Assembly (NCBI GenBank): GCA_023665605.1
Contig: JAMPDP010000001.1
Location: 1,319,983 to 1,383,982 of the forward strand
DNA length: 64,000 bases
DNA from: Candidatus Amulumruptor caecigallinarius
GTDB taxonomy: Bacteria; Bacteroidota; Bacteroidia; Bacteroidales; Muribaculaceae
Direction: 5' to 3'
Shown: positions 55,509 through 64,000 of the stretch, one piece after another
Numbering within the stretch: position 1 is the first letter of the stretch
Layout: each line of letters starts with the position of its first letter
Made by a program: the position numbers and the translations under genes
Notes under the pieces: model-generated
Seen by the model: only the letters and a program-made list of their open reading frames with translations
Databases searched by the model: none
Told to the model about the DNA's origin: nothing

Positions 55509-56729
55509 TTATTCAACGTAGAGCACAAGTCCCTTGAGATACTCGCCCTCGGGATGGTAGATGTTGACGGGATGGTCGGCGGGCTGTGTGAGCTGATGGA
55601 GGATGCGCACGCGGCGCCCGGTGGCGGCAGCGGCTGAAAACACGGCGAGCCGGAACTGCTCCTTGGTGATAGCCTGGGAGCATGAGAAGGTAAAGAGGAT
55701 GCCTCCTGATGCTATCTTGCGGAAGCCGCGCTCGTTGAGACGCTGATAGCCGCGAAGGGCATTGCGGATGGCTCCGCGATGCTTGGCAAATGCCGGAGGG
55801 TCAAGCACAATAAGGTCAAACGCGCCCTCATCGAGGGTGGCGAGATAGTCGAAAGCATCAATCGCCACTGAAGAATGACGACCACCGGCACCGGCATCGC
55901 CGAAGTTGAGCGCAACGTTGGCATCAGTCAGGCTGACCGCCTTGGCTGAACTGTCTACGGACACCACTTCCGATGCACCGCCGGCAAGAGCATTGACCGA
56001 AAAGCCGCCGGTGTAGCAGAACATATTCAGCACCCGGCGCCCGGCGCATAGGGAGCGCAGCAGAGCCCGGTTGTCACGCTGGTCCACGAAGAAGCCGGTC
56101 TTCTGCCCTTTTAGCCAGTCTATGTGATATTTCAGTCCGTTTTCAGTGGCTATGTTGCCACTGTACGAGCCAATGATGTAGTCATTGACAGGATCCATAC
56201 CCGCCTTGAAAGGGAGCGTGGTTTCTGACTTGTAATATACATTGGCTATGCCGCAACCCGGGAGAGTAATGAGAGCCTCGGCAATACTGCGACGCGCCAG
56301 ATGCATGGCGGGGGAATGAGCCTGCATCACGGCAGTGTCACCATATACATCCACCACGAGTCCCGGGAGGAAGTCACCCTCACCGTGCACCAGCCGGAAG
56401 GCATCATTGCCGGGACGGATTAGGCCGAGAGCCTTGCGCATGAGCCACGCCTGCTCCAGACGCATGGCGTAGAAGCGGGTGTCGATTACGGCATCGGGGT
56501 CAGCAGTGCCGGTGAGCATCCTCACAGCGATGCTGCCTATCTGGTAATGACCCACGCCGAGAGGAGTGCCGTCTGATGCAACCACCTTGACAGTGTCGCC
56601 CTCTTCAACCGTGTCAGGCACAGAGTCCAAAGCACCCGAGAACACCCACGGATGAAACCGCAGAAGTGACTCCTCCTTGCCTCGGCGGAGTTTTACTACG
56701 GGGTAATGACCATTATTGTCTTGTGACAT
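55509..56729 (-). CDS. rlmI: 23S rRNA (cytosine-1962-C5) methyltransferase RlmI-like
   Basis: 406 residues from MSQDNNGHYPVVKL. An N-terminal PUA domain (about 5-85, PWVFSGALDSV) is followed by a central domain and the SAM-binding methyltransferase fold (RRVLNMFCYTGGFSVNALAGGASEVVSVDSS; FDLIVLDPPAFAKHRGAI; ILFTFSCSQAITKEQF). The architecture matches RlmI. The reading frame extends 54 codons upstream into the rseP end, but the ATG at 56729, 29 bases after the rseP stop, is preferred. It is probably co-transcribed with rseP. Confidence 0.9.
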   Translation of the reverse strand: MSQDNNGHYPVVKLRRGKEESLLRFHPWVFSGALDSVPDTVEEGDTVKVVASDGTPLGVGHYQIGSIAVRMLTGTADPDAVIDTRFYAMRLEQAWLMRKALGLIRPGNDAFRLVHGEGDFLPGLVVDVYGDTAVMQAHSPAMHLARRSIAEALITLPGCGIANVYYKSETTLPFKAGMDPVNDYIIGSYSGNIATENGLKYHIDWLKGQKTGFFVDQRDNRALLRSLCAGRRVLNMFCYTGGFSVNALAGGASEVVSVDSSAKAVSLTDANVALNFGDAGAGGRHSSVAIDAFDYLATLDEGAFDLIVLDPPAFAKHRGAIRNALRGYQRLNERGFRKIASGGILFTFSCSQAITKEQFRLAVFSAAAATGRRVRILHQLTQPADHPVNIYHPEGEYLKGLVLYVE

Positions 56730-56758
56730 ACGTGTGATATATGAGTGTAGGTGGTGGA

Positions 56759-58111
56759 TTAGTGGATGATTGCCCTGACTATATCCATGCCGTTGGCATA
56801 CAATAGCAAACAAATCAACAGACTCATGCCGATATATTGAGCCACTTCGAGCATCTTGTCGGAAGGAGTGCGACGGGTGATAATCTCCCATATCAGGAAC
56901 ATCACATGTCCGCCGTCAAGAGCCGGAATGGGAATGATGTTCATAAATGCGAGGGCCACACTCAGGAACGCCGTAATCTGCCAGAAGGCGTACCAGCTCC
57001 AGCGCTCCGGGAACATCGAGCCCATTGCGCCGAAACCGCCAATGCTCTGTGCTCCCTCCTTGCTGAATATGTGCTTGAGCGAACCAACGTAATTGCCAAG
57101 CATGGTGGTGCCGCTTTTCCACCCCTGCGGGAAGCTCTCGAACAGACCATAGTTCACCGTAACAGTCTTTAGCACCTCTTCGGGGCCGGCAAGCATAAAT
57201 CCGAGTTTGCCGTATTCATTGGGAGTAGCCTGCAGACTCAGGGTGTCGTTGCCGCGAAGCACCTTCAGGTCTGTGGGACGACCGGCCCTTGCCTGCAGCG
57301 CCGGAGTGAGCTCCGTGTAACTGGGTGTGGCTACTGAGTCGACACCAATTATGCGATCACCGGCTCTCAGCCCGGCTAATATTGCAGGTCCCCCGGCAGT
57401 AAGCTCCTTGACATATACGGGCATACGCAGAGACATGAAGCCCTGGTCGTTGTTGAGCTTTAAGAGGAAATTATCGGGAATGGCAATGGAGACAGTGTCC
57501 GTGCCGCGGAGCACCTGCACCGTCTTGGCCTCAGCCATCTTGAGGATAAATGACTCATCGGCGGCATTGAGCTTCTCACCGTCAGCTGTGAGGGGTATGT
57601 CGCCGGTTCGGAAACCGGCCTCCACGGCCGCCGGAGAATAGTCAAAGCCTTCGATAGCACTTTCCAGAGGAACATATTTTGTGCCCCAATAGAGGGCTAT
57701 GCCGGCATAGATAAGCACGGCAAGGATGAAGTTGAAGAGCACGCCGCCGAGCATCACGAGCAGTCTCTGATATGCCGGCTTGGAACGGAATTCCCAGGGC
57801 TCAGCTGGCTTGGCCATCTGCTCCTTGTCCATGCTCTCATCAATCATGCCGGCTATCTTGACGTAGCCACCCAGAGGGAGCCAGCCTATGCCATATTCGG
57901 TGTCGCGCCATGAGGCCTTACCCTCCTTGCGTTTCTTGGGGGGGCGTGGCTTCCACTTGACGAGCGAGAAGTAGGGATTGAAAAAAAGGTAGAATTTCTC
58001 CACCTTTATGCCGAAAATGCGTGCGAAAGTGTAGTGACCCAATTCGTGCATCACTACAAGAAACGCAAGGGCAGCCACAAGCTGCGCCGCTTTAATCAGG
58101 AATGTCTCCAT
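56759..58111 (-). CDS. rseP: Site-2 protease RseP
   Basis: 450 residues. HELGHY at 22-27 (zinc site) in the first membrane helix, two PDZ-like modules (about 130-200 and 205-285), membrane helices at about 373-392 and 428-447, and the second zinc motif LDGGH (about 398-402). RseP cuts anti-sigma factors or leftover signal peptides in the membrane. A -7 box lies at 58134-58141 with a short leader, preceded by an A-tract. Confidence 0.95.
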   Translation of the reverse strand: METFLIKAAQLVAALAFLVVMHELGHYTFARIFGIKVEKFYLFFNPYFSLVKWKPRPPKKRKEGKASWRDTEYGIGWLPLGGYVKIAGMIDESMDKEQMAKPAEPWEFRSKPAYQRLLVMLGGVLFNFILAVLIYAGIALYWGTKYVPLESAIEGFDYSPAAVEAGFRTGDIPLTADGEKLNAADESFILKMAEAKTVQVLRGTDTVSIAIPDNFLLKLNNDQGFMSLRMPVYVKELTAGGPAILAGLRAGDRIIGVDSVATPSYTELTPALQARAGRPTDLKVLRGNDTLSLQATPNEYGKLGFMLAGPEEVLKTVTVNYGLFESFPQGWKSGTTMLGNYVGSLKHIFSKEGAQSIGGFGAMGSMFPERWSWYAFWQITAFLSVALAFMNIIPIPALDGGHVMFLIWEIITRRTPSDKMLEVAQYIGMSLLICLLLYANGMDIVRAIIH

Positions 58112-58133
58112 AATTTCAACTCACAAAGATAGC

Positions 58134-58141
58134 CATTTTTT
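58134..58141 (-). promoter_or_regulatory. -7 box for rseP-rlmI
   Basis: TATCTTTG on the minus strand, perfect TAnnTTTG, about 20 bases before the rseP ATG, with an A-tract upstream. Confidence 0.55.
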
Positions 58142-58257
58142 TTGACCTGCCTGTGTGCCCCGGTACGGGCCGGGTGACAGGAGGAATGGTCAAGATGGGT
58201 AGTGAGCTTCTATGAGATTAGGGTGATATGTGGTCAGATGAATAAAATGGTAGATGC

Positions 58258-59067
58258 TCAGATGGAGTCGATGGCATCAAGAGCCGGCAGATGGCGGCGC
58301 ATTTTCGAGAGTGCGTCGCGGTCGAGAGTGGCATGAATGATGCCGTGGGGGCTCATGGTGCCGATGCTGTGTCCGGCGAAGTCCAGGATTACCGAGCTGT
58401 CAGCCTGATACTCCTCCATGACCGGCGGAGCCGCGGGCTTGCCTATCACCTCCATCAGGTTGGCCTCACCGCTGCGGTTGGCCCCAACTACATATGCGAT
58501 GTTCTCGATAGCGCGGGCGCGCAGCAGCGTGTCCCAGGCATATCGGCGCTTCTCGGGCCAGTTGGCTGGCAGCAGAAGCACATCATAGTGCGGGTCGCGG
58601 TTACGGAGCCATCCGGGAAATCGTATATCATAGCACACGCCCAAGGCAAAATCCCAGCCCATGTACCTGATGCGAGGCGGAGTCATCTCGCCGGGCGTGA
58701 ACACTGAGTCCTCACCATTGATGAACAGGTGGTGTTTGTCATAGAAGGTCTCATCGCCGCTTGGCTCAATGAAGAATGCACGATTGTAGAGATGAGTACC
58801 GCTCTTGTCACGAGCCACGAATGAGCCGGCTATGGCCATTTTGAAGAATGAAGCCCAACGGTGTACATCGTCCATGGTGTGACCGTCGACGGTTTCGGCA
58901 AGCTCCGCCATACGTTCACGTGAGCCGATGAATCCGGTGGTAAACGTCTCGGGAAGCACTACCACATCAGTGTCAGGCTCTACAAATCGCAGACGTTCGG
59001 CCGCGGCTATCAGATTCTCATGTTTCTGCCCGAGCTTGATGTCAAGCGGCAGTGCTGCTACTTTCAT
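58258..59067 (-). CDS. Nitrilase-superfamily amidase (YafV/omega-amidase-like)
   Basis: 269 residues. The Glu-Lys-Cys triad is visible: VVLPETFTTGF, DKHHLFINGED and ALGVCYDIRFP. ETFTTGF resembles the E. coli YafV (omega-amidase) motif, so hydrolysis of alpha-ketoglutaramate or a related amide is likely. The start overlaps the acyltransferase stop by 4 bases (ATGA), showing translational coupling. Confidence 0.9.
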   Translation of the reverse strand: MKVAALPLDIKLGQKHENLIAAAERLRFVEPDTDVVVLPETFTTGFIGSRERMAELAETVDGHTMDDVHRWASFFKMAIAGSFVARDKSGTHLYNRAFFIEPSGDETFYDKHHLFINGEDSVFTPGEMTPPRIRYMGWDFALGVCYDIRFPGWLRNRDPHYDVLLLPANWPEKRRYAWDTLLRARAIENIAYVVGANRSGEANLMEVIGKPAAPPVMEEYQADSSVILDFAGHSIGTMSPHGIIHATLDRDALSKMRRHLPALDAIDSI

Positions 59068-59618
59068 GACGGGTCGTCTTCAGTGGTGAATTTTTCAGGA
59101 TGCAGACCTTGATAGGGAGCATAGAAGCGCTTTACGGTGCGCATATCCGCCTCAATATCACCCGTCAGGGCAAGCTGAGTATCAATAACAGCGCACTTTG
59201 AGGCATAGTCAATGACAGCCAGGTACACCGGCACATCAGCCATCATGGCAATCCTCAGGAAGCCGGTGTGCCAACGAGTAGTGCGGCTCCTTGTTCCCTC
59301 GGGAGTGATTGCAATGGTGAGCCTTGGCGTCCGGCGGAACCTCTCTACCAGCTGCTCCACCAACGAGCCTTGCTTGTTCGTGCGGGCAACGGGTACACCT
59401 CCCAATGCACGGAATATCGGGCCGAGAGGCCAGAAAAACCAGCTGTCCTTCATCAGGAAACCGGCTTTACGCCCTATGGAGGCGTAAGCCAGCTTGCCGA
59501 TGATGAAGTCCCAGTTGGAGGTGTGGGGAGCCACACAGATGATGCTCTTCGGCACGTCAGGCACTGTTACGGTGACTGACCAACCGAAGCAACGAAGCAC
59601 GTGTGCGGCGAAGTTCAT
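59064..59618 (-). CDS. Lysophospholipid/lipid A-type acyltransferase (LPLAT family)
   Basis: 184 residues, small for the superfamily. HX4D is in CVAPHTSNWDFIIGK (about 31-38), and PEGTRSRTTRWHTGF is the second LPLAT block. Membrane contact is likely through a hydrophobic N-terminal helix. It transfers acyl groups in phospholipid or lipid metabolism; the acceptor is not known. It is translationally coupled to the nitrilase and lies 29 bases downstream of the small gene at 59648. Confidence 0.85.
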   Translation of the reverse strand: MNFAAHVLRCFGWSVTVTVPDVPKSIICVAPHTSNWDFIIGKLAYASIGRKAGFLMKDSWFFWPLGPIFRALGGVPVARTNKQGSLVEQLVERFRRTPRLTIAITPEGTRSRTTRWHTGFLRIAMMADVPVYLAVIDYASKCAVIDTQLALTGDIEADMRTVKRFYAPYQGLHPEKFTTEDDPS

Positions 59619-59647
59619 GTGCTGTGAATGATACCTAATGAGTCTGC

Positions 59648-60010
59648 TCAGGCCTCCTTGGCGGCAGCCTTGTTAGCCTCTTTCTCGGCAGGGGTGAGCA
59701 TGGCGTTGACTTGCGCTACTACTGCATTGAGGTCTGCTGAGAAGTCAGTGCGCAGCTGAGCATAAGCCTTTGCGTAATAGTCGTGGCGCGCCTTGTGGTA
59801 CTCACGTAGGTTGGCAAACTCCTTCGGGGTCTTGTCGAATGCTACCGAAGCGCGCTTGAGAGCCTTGGTCTGAGCACGCGCAATGTCAGTCACCAGGGTG
59901 GCTATCTTATCGTCGTTGGCATTGGTCATGCAGTCAGCTGCTACGACCACGTCACATGCGAGTGAACCGCACAGACCGTTGATGCTCTTCTTGAGTTGAC
60001 GCTTGTTCAT
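59648..60010 (-). CDS. Conserved-looking 120-residue helical protein of unknown function
   Basis: It starts MNKRQLKKSINGLCGSLACDVVVAADC and continues as amphipathic helices with a Lys/Ala-rich end. The opening and length resemble small Bacteroidales proteins often found near secA or envelope genes, but the family is not recognised. No signal peptide or membrane segment. It lies 91 bases downstream of the secA stop, on the same strand. Confidence 0.65.
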   Translation of the reverse strand: MNKRQLKKSINGLCGSLACDVVVAADCMTNANDDKIATLVTDIARAQTKALKRASVAFDKTPKEFANLREYHKARHDYYAKAYAQLRTDFSADLNAVVAQVNAMLTPAEKEANKAAAKEA

Positions 60011-60101
60011 GGGTGTATGTTAGATATGTGAATGGTTGATAGATATATCAGAGTTATAGTCTTGGAGCAAGTAGAGAAAGGAAATCCACAGTTGCCGGAA
60101 A

Positions 60102-63100
60102 TCAAACCTGGCCTCGGCCGTGGCAGTTTTTGAACTTCTTTCCTGAGCCGCATGGGCACGGGTCGTTGCGACCAACTTTGAGAGCGGCGCGTGCGGGCAT
60201 CGGTTTGGGACGCTGCCCTGCTCCGGCAGCCGCGGCACGGTTGGCATCTTCGCCGGGGAGCGAAGCCTTGGAAGCGGTGTAGCCCGAGTAGTCGGTCTTG
60301 CGCTCGGGAGCGGCCTGACGCACCTGCGGTGCTGGGCGAGACTCTTGCTGCTCCTGCTGGGGACGAGGTTCCGGTTCGCGGATGTATATCTGACCGCGCA
60401 TGAGGGCTGACATAGCCTTTGCGTTGAGCTGGTTGAGCATCTGCTCGAACAAGTGGAAGGACTCAACCTTGTAAATCACCAGAGGATCCTTCTGCTCGTA
60501 AGACGCATTCTGCACGCTCTGACGCAGTTGGTCGAGCTCGCGCAGGTGCTCCTTCCAGAGCTCGTCGATGGTGACCAGAAGCACAGCCTTATGCCACTCC
60601 TTGACAATGCTGCGGCACTCGGTGTCGTATGCTTGCATCAGGTCAACACGCAGGTTGAAGATACGCTTGCCATCAGTGATGGGTACGATGATGCGGTCCG
60701 CCAGACCACGATTCTCCACGCAGTCCTTGATGACGGGGAGGGCGACCTCGATGATTCGTTCGCTCTTGCGGTCAAGAGCCTTGACGGCCGCATCATTGAT
60801 GCGGTCTATCTTCTCCTCCTTGCTCATGTTGCGGAACTCATCATCGGTGAATGGAGCTTCGATGGTGAGCACCTTCAACAGCTGCATGGAGAGCTCGTCA
60901 TAGTCACCGGGGGCATCGTATGTGATGACCAGATTCTCTATGAAGTCATAGAGCATATTGGCGATGTCGATGCCTACGCGCTCGCCGAGGAGTGCGTGGT
61001 GACGGCGATTGTATATGTAGGTGCGCTGCTTGTTCATCACATCGTCATACTCAAGCAGACGTTTGCGGATGCCGAAGTTATTCTCCTCCACGCGCTTCTG
61101 GGCGTTCTCGATGGCGCGTGTCACCATGCCGCTCTCTATGCGCTCTCCCTCCTCCAGACCGAGGGTATCAAGCATCTTCATCACGCGGTCAGTGGCAAAC
61201 AGACGCATCAGCTGGTCCTCAAACGACACGTAGAACACAGACGAACCCGGGTCACCCTGACGGCCGGCACGACCGCGGAGCTGGCGATCCACACGGCGGC
61301 TCTCATGGCGCTCGGTACCGATAATGGCAAGTCCGCCGGCATCCTTGACATCGGCAGGAAGCTTGATGTCGGTGCCTCGACCTGCCATGTTGGTGGCGAT
61401 GGTGACGGTGCCCGCTTTACCGGCCAGAGCCACAATCTCAGCCTCCTTCTGGTGGAGCTTGGCGTTGAGCACGTTGTGGGGGATGTGGCGGATAGTGAGC
61501 ATACGGCTCAACAGTTCCGAAATCTCCACTGAGGTGGTACCCACAAGCACCGGACGACCGGCCTCTATGAGGCTCTCAATCTCCTCAATGACGGCTGCAT
61601 ACTTCTCTTTCTTGGTCTTGTAAACGCGGTCGTTCATGTCGATGCGCGCCACAGGACGGTTGGTGGGGATGGTGACGACATCCAGTTTGTAGATGTCCCA
61701 AAGCTCACCTGCCTCCGTCTCTGCCGTACCGGTCATACCGGCCAGCTTGTGATACATGCGGAAGTAGTTCTGGAGCGTAATGGTGGCGAAGGTCTGGGTG
61801 GCAGCCTCTACCTTCACGCCCTCCTTGGCCTCGATGGCCTGATGAAGCCCGTCGGAATAACGGCGCCCCTCCATGATACGGCCTGTCTGTTCGTCGACAA
61901 TCTTGATCTTGTTGTCGTCAATCACATACTCCACATCCTTCTCGAAGAGTGTGTAGGCTTTGAGGAGCTGTGCCACGGTGTGTACGCGCTCAGCCTTGAC
62001 AGCATACTCCTGCATCAGCTCATCCTTGCGTGCCTGACGTTCGGCGGCATCAGCGATATGCTCAGTCTCTGAGAGTTGAGCGGCAATGTCAGGGAGTACG
62101 AAGAATGTGGGATCCTCCGACTTGCCCGTAAGCTCGTCGATACCCTTGTCAGTGAGGTCAACCGATCGGTTTTTCTCGTCGATGACGAAGTAAAGGGGCT
62201 CGGTAGCCTTGGGCATCTCGCGCTCGTTGTCCTGAAGGTAGTAAGCCTCGGTTTCGAGCAGTATGTTTTTCATGCCCTCCTGACTGAGGAACTTGATAAG
62301 GGCACCGTTCTTGGGAAGACCTTTGTAAGCGCGGAACAGCTGGAGGGCGCCATCCTTGCGCACCTCCTTGTCTTCGGACGCGAGCTTGGTCTTGGCCTCG
62401 GAGAGCAGGCGGGTAACGAGGCGTCGCTGTGCCTCAACAACCTTCTCCACGTTGTGACGATATTCGTCAAAGAGCTGGTCGTCGCCCTTGGGAACGGGTC
62501 CTGAGATGATGAGAGGGGTTCGGGCATCATCAATGAGTACTGAGTCGACCTCGTCGACAATAGCGTAGTAATGCTTGCGTTGCACCATGTCGTCAGGCGA
62601 CATGGCCATGTTGTCACGCAGGTAGTCGAAGCCAAACTCATTGTTCGTACCGAATGTTATGTCGCACTCATAGGCTGCGCGACGCTCGGCAGTGTTAGGC
62701 TGGTGCTTGTCAATGCAGTCCACCGTAGAGCCGTGGAACATATAGAGCGGACCCATCCACTCGGAGTCACGCTTGGAGAGGTAGTCATTGACAGTGACTA
62801 CATGGACACCTTTGCCGGAGAGCGAGCGAAGGAACACCGGGAGGGTTGCCACGAGAGTCTTGCCCTCACCGGTGGCCATCTCGGCAATCTTGCCCTGGTG
62901 GAGCACGATGCCGCCGATGAGCTGTACCTCATAGTGCACCATATCCCACGTAATCTCGTTACCTCCGGCCATCCAATGATTCTTGTAGAGCGCCTTGTCA
63001 CCCTCGATGGTTACAAAGTCGCGTCCCTGTGCGGCAAGGTCGCGGTCAAGCTGCGTCGCTGTTACCTCTACAATCTCGTTTGCGGCGAATCGGGCGGCAG

Positions 63101-63449
63101 TCTCGCGGATGGCGGCAAACACCACTGGGAGGTGCTCGTTGAGCTTCGCTTCGATGGTGTCGAGAATCTGCTTGTCGTGGCGGTCAATCTCGTCCCAGAG
63201 GGGCTGGCGCTTGTCAAAGGGGAGAGTCTCAATCTCCGCCTTGGTCTTATCGATGAACTCGCGGTCGGCCTTGGTGGCAGCGGCAATGTCGGCGCGCACG
63301 TCGGTGATTTTCTGGCGGAGCTCGTCGTTGGAGAGCTTCTCCATGGCCGGAATTTCGGCCTTTATCTTGTTGAGAATCGGCTGAATCTCGCGCAGGTCAC
63401 GCTGCGACTTGTTGCCGAATATCTTGCTCAGAAAGGATGTGAGTGACAT
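60102..63449 (-). CDS. secA: Protein translocase ATPase SecA
   Basis: 1115 residues, longer than E. coli SecA because of insertions normal for Bacteroidota. Walker [12 protein letters not shown] (191-201), [46 protein letters not shown] and the C-terminal zinc-binding SEC-C tail [20 protein letters not shown] are all present, after a Gln/Pro-rich linker (about 1030-1075). It drives preproteins through SecYEG. No clear promoter is visible in the 74 bases upstream. Confidence 0.97.
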   Translation of the reverse strand: MSLTSFLSKIFGNKSQRDLREIQPILNKIKAEIPAMEKLSNDELRQKITDVRADIAAATKADREFIDKTKAEIETLPFDKRQPLWDEIDRHDKQILDTIEAKLNEHLPVVFAAIRETAARFAANEIVEVTATQLDRDLAAQGRDFVTIEGDKALYKNHWMAGGNEITWDMVHYEVQLIGGIVLHQGKIAEMATGEGKTLVATLPVFLRSLSGKGVHVVTVNDYLSKRDSEWMGPLYMFHGSTVDCIDKHQPNTAERRAAYECDITFGTNNEFGFDYLRDNMAMSPDDMVQRKHYYAIVDEVDSVLIDDARTPLIISGPVPKGDDQLFDEYRHNVEKVVEAQRRLVTRLLSEAKTKLASEDKEVRKDGALQLFRAYKGLPKNGALIKFLSQEGMKNILLETEAYYLQDNEREMPKATEPLYFVIDEKNRSVDLTDKGIDELTGKSEDPTFFVLPDIAAQLSETEHIADAAERQARKDELMQEYAVKAERVHTVAQLLKAYTLFEKDVEYVIDDNKIKIVDEQTGRIMEGRRYSDGLHQAIEAKEGVKVEAATQTFATITLQNYFRMYHKLAGMTGTAETEAGELWDIYKLDVVTIPTNRPVARIDMNDRVYKTKKEKYAAVIEEIESLIEAGRPVLVGTTSVEISELLSRMLTIRHIPHNVLNAKLHQKEAEIVALAGKAGTVTIATNMAGRGTDIKLPADVKDAGGLAIIGTERHESRRVDRQLRGRAGRQGDPGSSVFYVSFEDQLMRLFATDRVMKMLDTLGLEEGERIESGMVTRAIENAQKRVEENNFGIRKRLLEYDDVMNKQRTYIYNRRHHALLGERVGIDIANMLYDFIENLVITYDAPGDYDELSMQLLKVLTIEAPFTDDEFRNMSKEEKIDRINDAAVKALDRKSERIIEVALPVIKDCVENRGLADRIIVPITDGKRIFNLRVDLMQAYDTECRSIVKEWHKAVLLVTIDELWKEHLRELDQLRQSVQNASYEQKDPLVIYKVESFHLFEQMLNQLNAKAMSALMRGQIYIREPEPRPQQEQQESRPAPQVRQAAPERKTDYSGYTASKASLPGEDANRAAAAGAGQRPKPMPARAALKVGRNDPCPCGSGKKFKNCHGRGQV

Positions 63450-63523
63450 TTATGTTTGAGTGGAATAGTTATGCGTTATGTGTGGTAATGATGATAGAGG
63501 TGAAGAAGCTATAAATTATGGCT

Positions 63524-64000
63524 TCATTCGAGCGGCAGAGGAGGCTCAGAAGCTGCTCCGGGAGAACGTATCCTCAGCAATCCGGCCACGGTGGGTGCTA
63601 CTCGACGGGCATCAACGCGCGCATCAATGCGGCGAGGTGTCACACCGGGCGCAAGTATATATAGCGGCATCGGCGGGAGGGCTCGCTCGACACCTGTATG
63701 GCGTGAGTCGCTGACAGCAGCGGTGCTATCCTGCTCAATCTCCCAACCGGGAATTATGTCTATGAACACGTCGCCTGACGCAGCTGCAAGCACTGTCTCG
63801 GCTGTGTCAGCGGCAAGCACGGCATCAATGGTCTCTGCGCGACGCACCCCGCTCATGCGGGTGAGGAATTGTGCCGCTTCCTGTCGCAGAGCGTCAACAT
63901 TGACTTTGCGGTCCTCGGCGAGTTTGGTGTTGAGATAAAACTGCCTGTCATGATAGCCGCTCACCCATTCACCGCTGCCATGCACTGCCATCAGATACAT
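63524..64000 (-). CDS. Alkaline phosphatase-superfamily protein, 3' part only
   Basis: The frame is open to the window edge, so only the last 158 codons are seen and the start is missing. The segment YLMAVHGSGEWVSGYHDRQFYLNTKLAEDRKVN, the helical part with FLTRMSGVRRAETIDAVLA, and the end with DARRVAPTVAGLLRIRSPGAAS resemble the C-terminus of PafA-like alkaline phosphatases, where such a region follows the metal site. The metal-binding residues themselves lie outside the window. It is followed by secA after 74 bases. Confidence 0.7.
   Translation of the reverse strand: MYLMAVHGSGEWVSGYHDRQFYLNTKLAEDRKVNVDALRQEAAQFLTRMSGVRRAETIDAVLAADTAETVLAAASGDVFIDIIPGWEIEQDSTAAVSDSRHTGVERALPPMPLYILAPGVTPRRIDARVDARRVAPTVAGLLRIRSPGAASEPPLPLE

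Noticed and set aside
56730..56891. N-terminal extension of RlmI (54 codons)
   Set aside because: It overlaps the 3' end of rseP and is not PUA-like; the ATG at 56729 gives a family-typical start.
58150..58181. Hairpin with CCTGT/ACAGG and CCCGG/CCGGG pairing between the nitrilase and rseP genes
   Set aside because: Mismatched internal bases and no T-run on either strand in the right direction, so I do not call it a terminator.
60453..61532. A long open frame of 359 codons on the + strand
   Set aside because: It lies fully antisense to secA, whose protein is unmistakable; the frame is rich in Leu/Val/His as expected for a codon-bias mirror of a high-GC gene.
62571..63446. Open frame of 291 codons on the + strand
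   Set aside because: Antisense shadow of the secA 5' half, same reasoning.

Overview
The window reads as chromosomal DNA from a Bacteroidales bacterium, moderately GC-rich by eye, most plausibly of the gut Muribaculaceae/Bacteroidaceae type. The pointers are: repeated Bacteroidota-type promoters (TAnnTTTG at -7, sometimes with TTTG at -33 about 20 bases upstream), absence of strong Shine-Dalgarno sequences, lineage-restricted families (DUF3256, DUF1599, the BT_3928-type DoxX/MauE protein, PCMD domain, Wzi-like capsule protein, CvfB-like S1 protein, PIF1-HRDC helicase), lipoproteins with acidic export signals, and a GH13 enzyme ending in a type IX secretion-like sorting tail. The family-level placement is an inference.

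Layout. 1-5 kb: DUF3256 protein, xseA-xseB (exonuclease VII), ksgA/rsmA, mgtE and an rseC-like membrane protein, ending in a clear terminator. 5-11 kb: a thioredoxin-fold protein without its CxxC behind a long structured leader, then on the minus strand dinB-rmuC and a PIF1-HRDC helicase, then a small membrane protein and smpB. 11.7-19.5 kb (minus): RluA-type pseudouridine synthase, topA, an SDR, a DbpA-like DEAD-box helicase, a diacylglycerol-kinase-family lipid kinase, a SIMPL protein and an Lrp regulator, the last divergent from metY. 21-25 kb: DUF389 membrane protein and a CbiM(PDGLE)-CbiQ-CbiO Co/Ni ECF importer. 25-31 kb: CYTH phosphatase, glycerolipid acyltransferase, membrane metallophosphoesterase, tex, short folK-like gene. 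31-39.5 kb: C69 dipeptidase, S1-domain protein, several lipoproteins, DUF805, purN, Wzi-like, PCMD protein. 39.5-47.7 kb: dapA, a 69-residue small protein, tpiA/BT_3928/DUF1599 cluster, TPR protein and gyrA. 48-64 kb: secreted GH13 alpha-amylase/pullulanase, OmpA-type lipoprotein, FemAB-like acetyltransferase, beta-barrel, M49 peptidase, rlmI, rseP, nitrilase, acyltransferase, small conserved-looking protein, secA and the 3' part of an alkaline-phosphatase-superfamily gene that runs off the window.

Most of this is housekeeping: DNA repair and topology, ribosome maturation and rescue, protein secretion and envelope building. I see no tRNA or rRNA genes, no CRISPR array, no transposase or integrase, no phage genes and no restriction or defence cassette. 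I did not find a convincing undescribed multi-gene system. The best leads for novelty are small-scale: the structured leader at 5093-5249, the dyad element between the DUF389 and cbiM genes, a small protein whose leader carries a perfect inverted repeat, promoters that abut start codons, the lipoprotein-PCMD pair and the tandem-repeat acidic tail of GyrA.
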